Shown: positions 5,958 to 6,825 of the stretch, piece by piece | Numbering within the stretch: the stretch's first letter is position 1 | Layout: each line of letters opens with the position of its first letter | NCBI GenBank assembly: GCA_938017915.1 | Contig: CALIKW010000007.1 | Span: 1 to 6,825, forward strand | Length of the DNA stretch: 6,825 nt | Direction of reading: 5' to 3' | From: an uncultured archaeon | Lineage (GTDB): Archaea; Aenigmatarchaeota; Aenigmatarchaeia; CG10238-14; SCSR01 | Notes under the pieces: generated by a model | Told to the model about the DNA's origin: nothing | The model's database searches: none | Seen by the model: only the letters and a program-made list of their open reading frames with translations | Made by a program: the position numbers and the translations under genes

Positions 5958-5973
5958 TTTTTTAATATTTTTT
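5958..5973 (+). terminator. Oligo-T archaeal terminator after the pilin gene
   Basis: Two runs of six T (5958-5963 and 5968-5973) in a T-rich tract beginning near 5941 resemble archaeal intrinsic terminators, which need a U-rich tract and no hairpin. The tract lies 22 nt past the pilin stop, suggesting at least partial termination of the pilin message. Confidence 0.5.
5961..5970 (+). promoter_or_regulatory. Possible TATA box of the DUF424 gene, inside the T-rich tract
   Basis: TTTAATATTT is centred about 26 nt before the ATG at 5992, the distance expected for a leaderless archaeal gene. No Shine-Dalgarno site precedes that ATG. The element is embedded between the two T-runs of the presumed terminator. 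Confidence 0.35.
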
Positions 5974-5991
5974 ACTCTAAATTTTATTAAG

Positions 5992-6288
5992 ATGTTTTGG
6001 GGCAAAGTGTTTTATACAAAATTTGACATTGTTATTGCTATTTGTGACGAGAATTTAATAGATAAGGAAATAATTACAAAGGAAAAGCTTAAAGTTAAAG
6101 TTAGTAAAAACTTTTATGGAGGGCAATTAATAAATGAAGAAGAAGCTTTAAAACTTATGGAAAAGGCTACTATAGGCAATTTGATAGGTGAGAAAATAGT
6201 TGAGCTTGCTGAAAAGAATGGCTTTATAGAAAAAGAAAATATTATTTTAATTAACGGAGTTCCGCATGCTCAATTCGTCAAAATTTAG
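5992..6288 (+). CDS. DUF424 family protein
   Basis: This 98-residue soluble protein matches the archaeal DUF424 family in length and motif order. It has an N-terminal strand leading to IAICDE (15-20), NFYGGQLINEEEALKLM (40-56), the NLIGEKIVELA helix (63-73) and the C-terminal signature INGVPHAQ (87-94). DUF424 is nearly universal in archaea, and I know of no established biochemical role. The conserved Asp, the FYGG turn and the PHAQ end could line a ligand or RNA site, but that is a guess. It has no membrane segment, so it is probably a housekeeping cytoplasmic protein that happens to sit between two pilin-type genes. Translation likely starts from a leaderless ATG at 5992. The next gene begins inside its last 23 bp, and the SD of that gene lies within the codons for the INGVPH stretch. 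Confidence 0.85.
   Translation: MFWGKVFYTKFDIVIAICDENLIDKEIITKEKLKVKVSKNFYGGQLINEEEALKLMEKATIGNLIGEKIVELAEKNGFIEKENIILINGVPHAQFVKI
6256..6259 (+). promoter_or_regulatory. Shine-Dalgarno site inside the DUF424 gene
   Basis: GGAG lies 6 nt before the ATG at 6266, ideal spacing, within the DUF424 coding sequence. It supports the ATG at 6266 as the start of the overlapping downstream gene. Confidence 0.55.
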
Positions 6289-6670
6289 GAAGGCTCAGTT
6301 TTTTATAATATCAGCAGTAGTTATAATAATGTTTGCATTTCTAATTAGCAGGATGACAGAGCCAGCTAGCATTCCAGATACATCTTCAGTAGCTATAATG
6401 GAGGAGCCTTTTATTTTTAATAACATAGTAGAAAAAGCAAGGGAAACTGTTGAAAAGGCAAAGAGCTGCGAAGATTTAAAGTTTAATTTGGAAGAATACA
6501 AGCTTTTTGTAGAAGATTTTGTTCAGATTAAGGGCTATTCGCTTTTACTTAATTATACAATAGATTATTCCAATTGCCCTTTTATGGCAAGCGTAAATTT
6601 TAATTACATAATTCTTCAATCCCCAAAAATTACCTTAACAAAAAGCTTTACTTATGATAAGCTATTCTAG
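6266..6670 (+). CDS. Small pilin-like / class III-like signal anchored protein
   Basis: This 134-residue protein has a short basic N-terminus (MLNSSKFRKA), a hydrophobic helix starting QFFIISAVVIIMFAFLI (11-27), and an outer domain of about 105 residues. The FRKA|QFF junction resembles the KGQFF start of minor pilin-like proteins in DPANN genomes, but Gly at -1 is replaced by Ala and there is no Glu at +5. It may therefore be a minor or pseudo-pilin, or simply a signal-anchored protein. The outer domain has two cysteines (C68 and C104), one sequon (N96YT) and alternating strands near the end. I recognise no catalytic motif. The gene overlaps DUF424 by 23 bp with a well-placed internal SD, so the two are probably co-translated. 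Its stop (6668-6670) lies within the 3' end of the convergent minus-strand gene. Membrane or pilus-tip placement is inferred from the helix and the neighbours. Confidence 0.7.
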   Translation: MLNSSKFRKAQFFIISAVVIIMFAFLISRMTEPASIPDTSSVAIMEEPFIFNNIVEKARETVEKAKSCEDLKFNLEEYKLFVEDFVQIKGYSLLLNYTIDYSNCPFMASVNFNYIILQSPKITLTKSFTYDKLF

Positions 6671-6825
6671 CAAGCCAATTTCTTCTTTACTTAAATTTAA
6701 AGATTGAGAAATTCTTTTCCTCATCTCACTATTTTTCAAAATGAGTTTTAGAAATGGTAGGAATTCTTTTTTGACTTTTCTAGTTGAACAATGTAAGCTT
6801 TTGCTTATTTTTTCAAAAACTTCTC
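6662..6825 (-). CDS. rfcL: C-terminus of replication factor C large subunit (partial)
   Basis: An open frame enters from the right edge on the minus strand and runs for 53 residues to a TAG at 6664-6662. It reads EVFEKISKSLHCSTRKVKKE, then FLPFLKLILKNSEMRKRISQ, then SLNLSKEEIGLLE. The pattern KIs.-LHcS.rk..kEfLPfLk-(I/L) followed by LxLSkEEI.-L matches the end of the collar domain of archaeal RfcL, the large subunit of the sliding-clamp loader that opens PCNA on DNA together with RfcS. The chain stops right after the collar-type helices, with no QxxLFxF-like PCNA-interacting peptide, which many archaeal RfcL proteins carry at the very end. The start and the AAA+ domain lie outside the window. 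The gene runs opposite to the pilin-like gene and overlaps it tail to tail by 9 bp. The identification comes from recalled family patterns in a short segment. Confidence 0.65.
   Translation of the reverse strand, partial: EVFEKISKSLHCSTRKVKKEFLPFLKLILKNSEMRKRISQSLNLSKEEIGLLE

Noticed and set aside
6295..6501. 68-residue minus-strand frame inside the pilin-like gene
   Set aside because: Hydrophobic character is only the mirror of the membrane helix on the plus strand; no promoter or SD.
1..6825. CRISPR array, tRNA, insertion sequence or attachment site
   Set aside because: No spaced direct repeats, no cloverleaf-like GC-rich segment, no transposase-like frame and no terminal inverted repeats were visible on either strand.

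Overview
The window reads as a chromosome fragment of an AT-rich archaeon, probably one of the small-genome DPANN lineages (Nanoarchaeota, Pacearchaeota, Woesearchaeota or Aenigmarchaeota-like). The archaeal assignment rests on a class III prepilin signal (KKG|QTALEYLMTYGWAIL), a DUF424 protein, the C-terminus of an archaeal-type replication factor C large subunit, TATA boxes about 26-33 nt upstream of starts with little or no leader, and strong GGAGG ribosome-binding sites on some internal genes. The DPANN placement is an inference, mainly from the pilin signature and the style of the pilus ATPase. The exact phylum cannot be read from this window.

Layout. At the left edge a 65-residue helix-turn-helix protein is encoded on the minus strand (3-200). 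A 110-bp AT-rich divergent promoter region (201-310) holds a TATA box for each side and an inverted repeat that overlaps the TATA box of the regulator. A run of plus-strand genes follows: a membrane-anchored, sequon-rich protein of unknown family (311-1033); a Lys-rich/CBS-pair/winged-helix protein (1073-2044); a TadA-type secretion/pilus ATPase (2041-3570); and two single-domain T2SSF membrane platform proteins, TadB-like (3567-4460) and TadC-like (4453-5433). Next come a major-type class III pilin (5478-5936), a DUF424 protein (5992-6288) and a small pilin-like protein (6266-6670). At the right edge the 3' end of a convergent gene on the minus strand (6662-6825, open at the window edge) looks like rfcL and overlaps the last plus-strand gene tail to tail.

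How it works together. The ATPase, the two platform proteins and the pilin form the core of an archaeal Tad-like type IV pilus. The ATPase drives assembly from the cytoplasm, the T2SSF proteins form the membrane base, and the pilin is processed by a prepilin peptidase that is not in this window. The CBS/winged-helix gene is coupled to the ATPase start by a TTGA overlap, and the ATPase is coupled to the first platform gene by an ATGA overlap. The first three overlapping junctions (CBS/ATPase/TadB/TadC) argue for one tightly linked expression unit. The pilin appears to have its own promoter, as expected for a protein needed in large amounts. The HTH protein is a candidate local regulator.

I see no CRISPR array, tRNA, rRNA, insertion sequence or defence system. 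The most interesting unexplained element is the CBS/winged-helix protein built into the pilus operon, which may link pilus assembly to adenine-nucleotide status.
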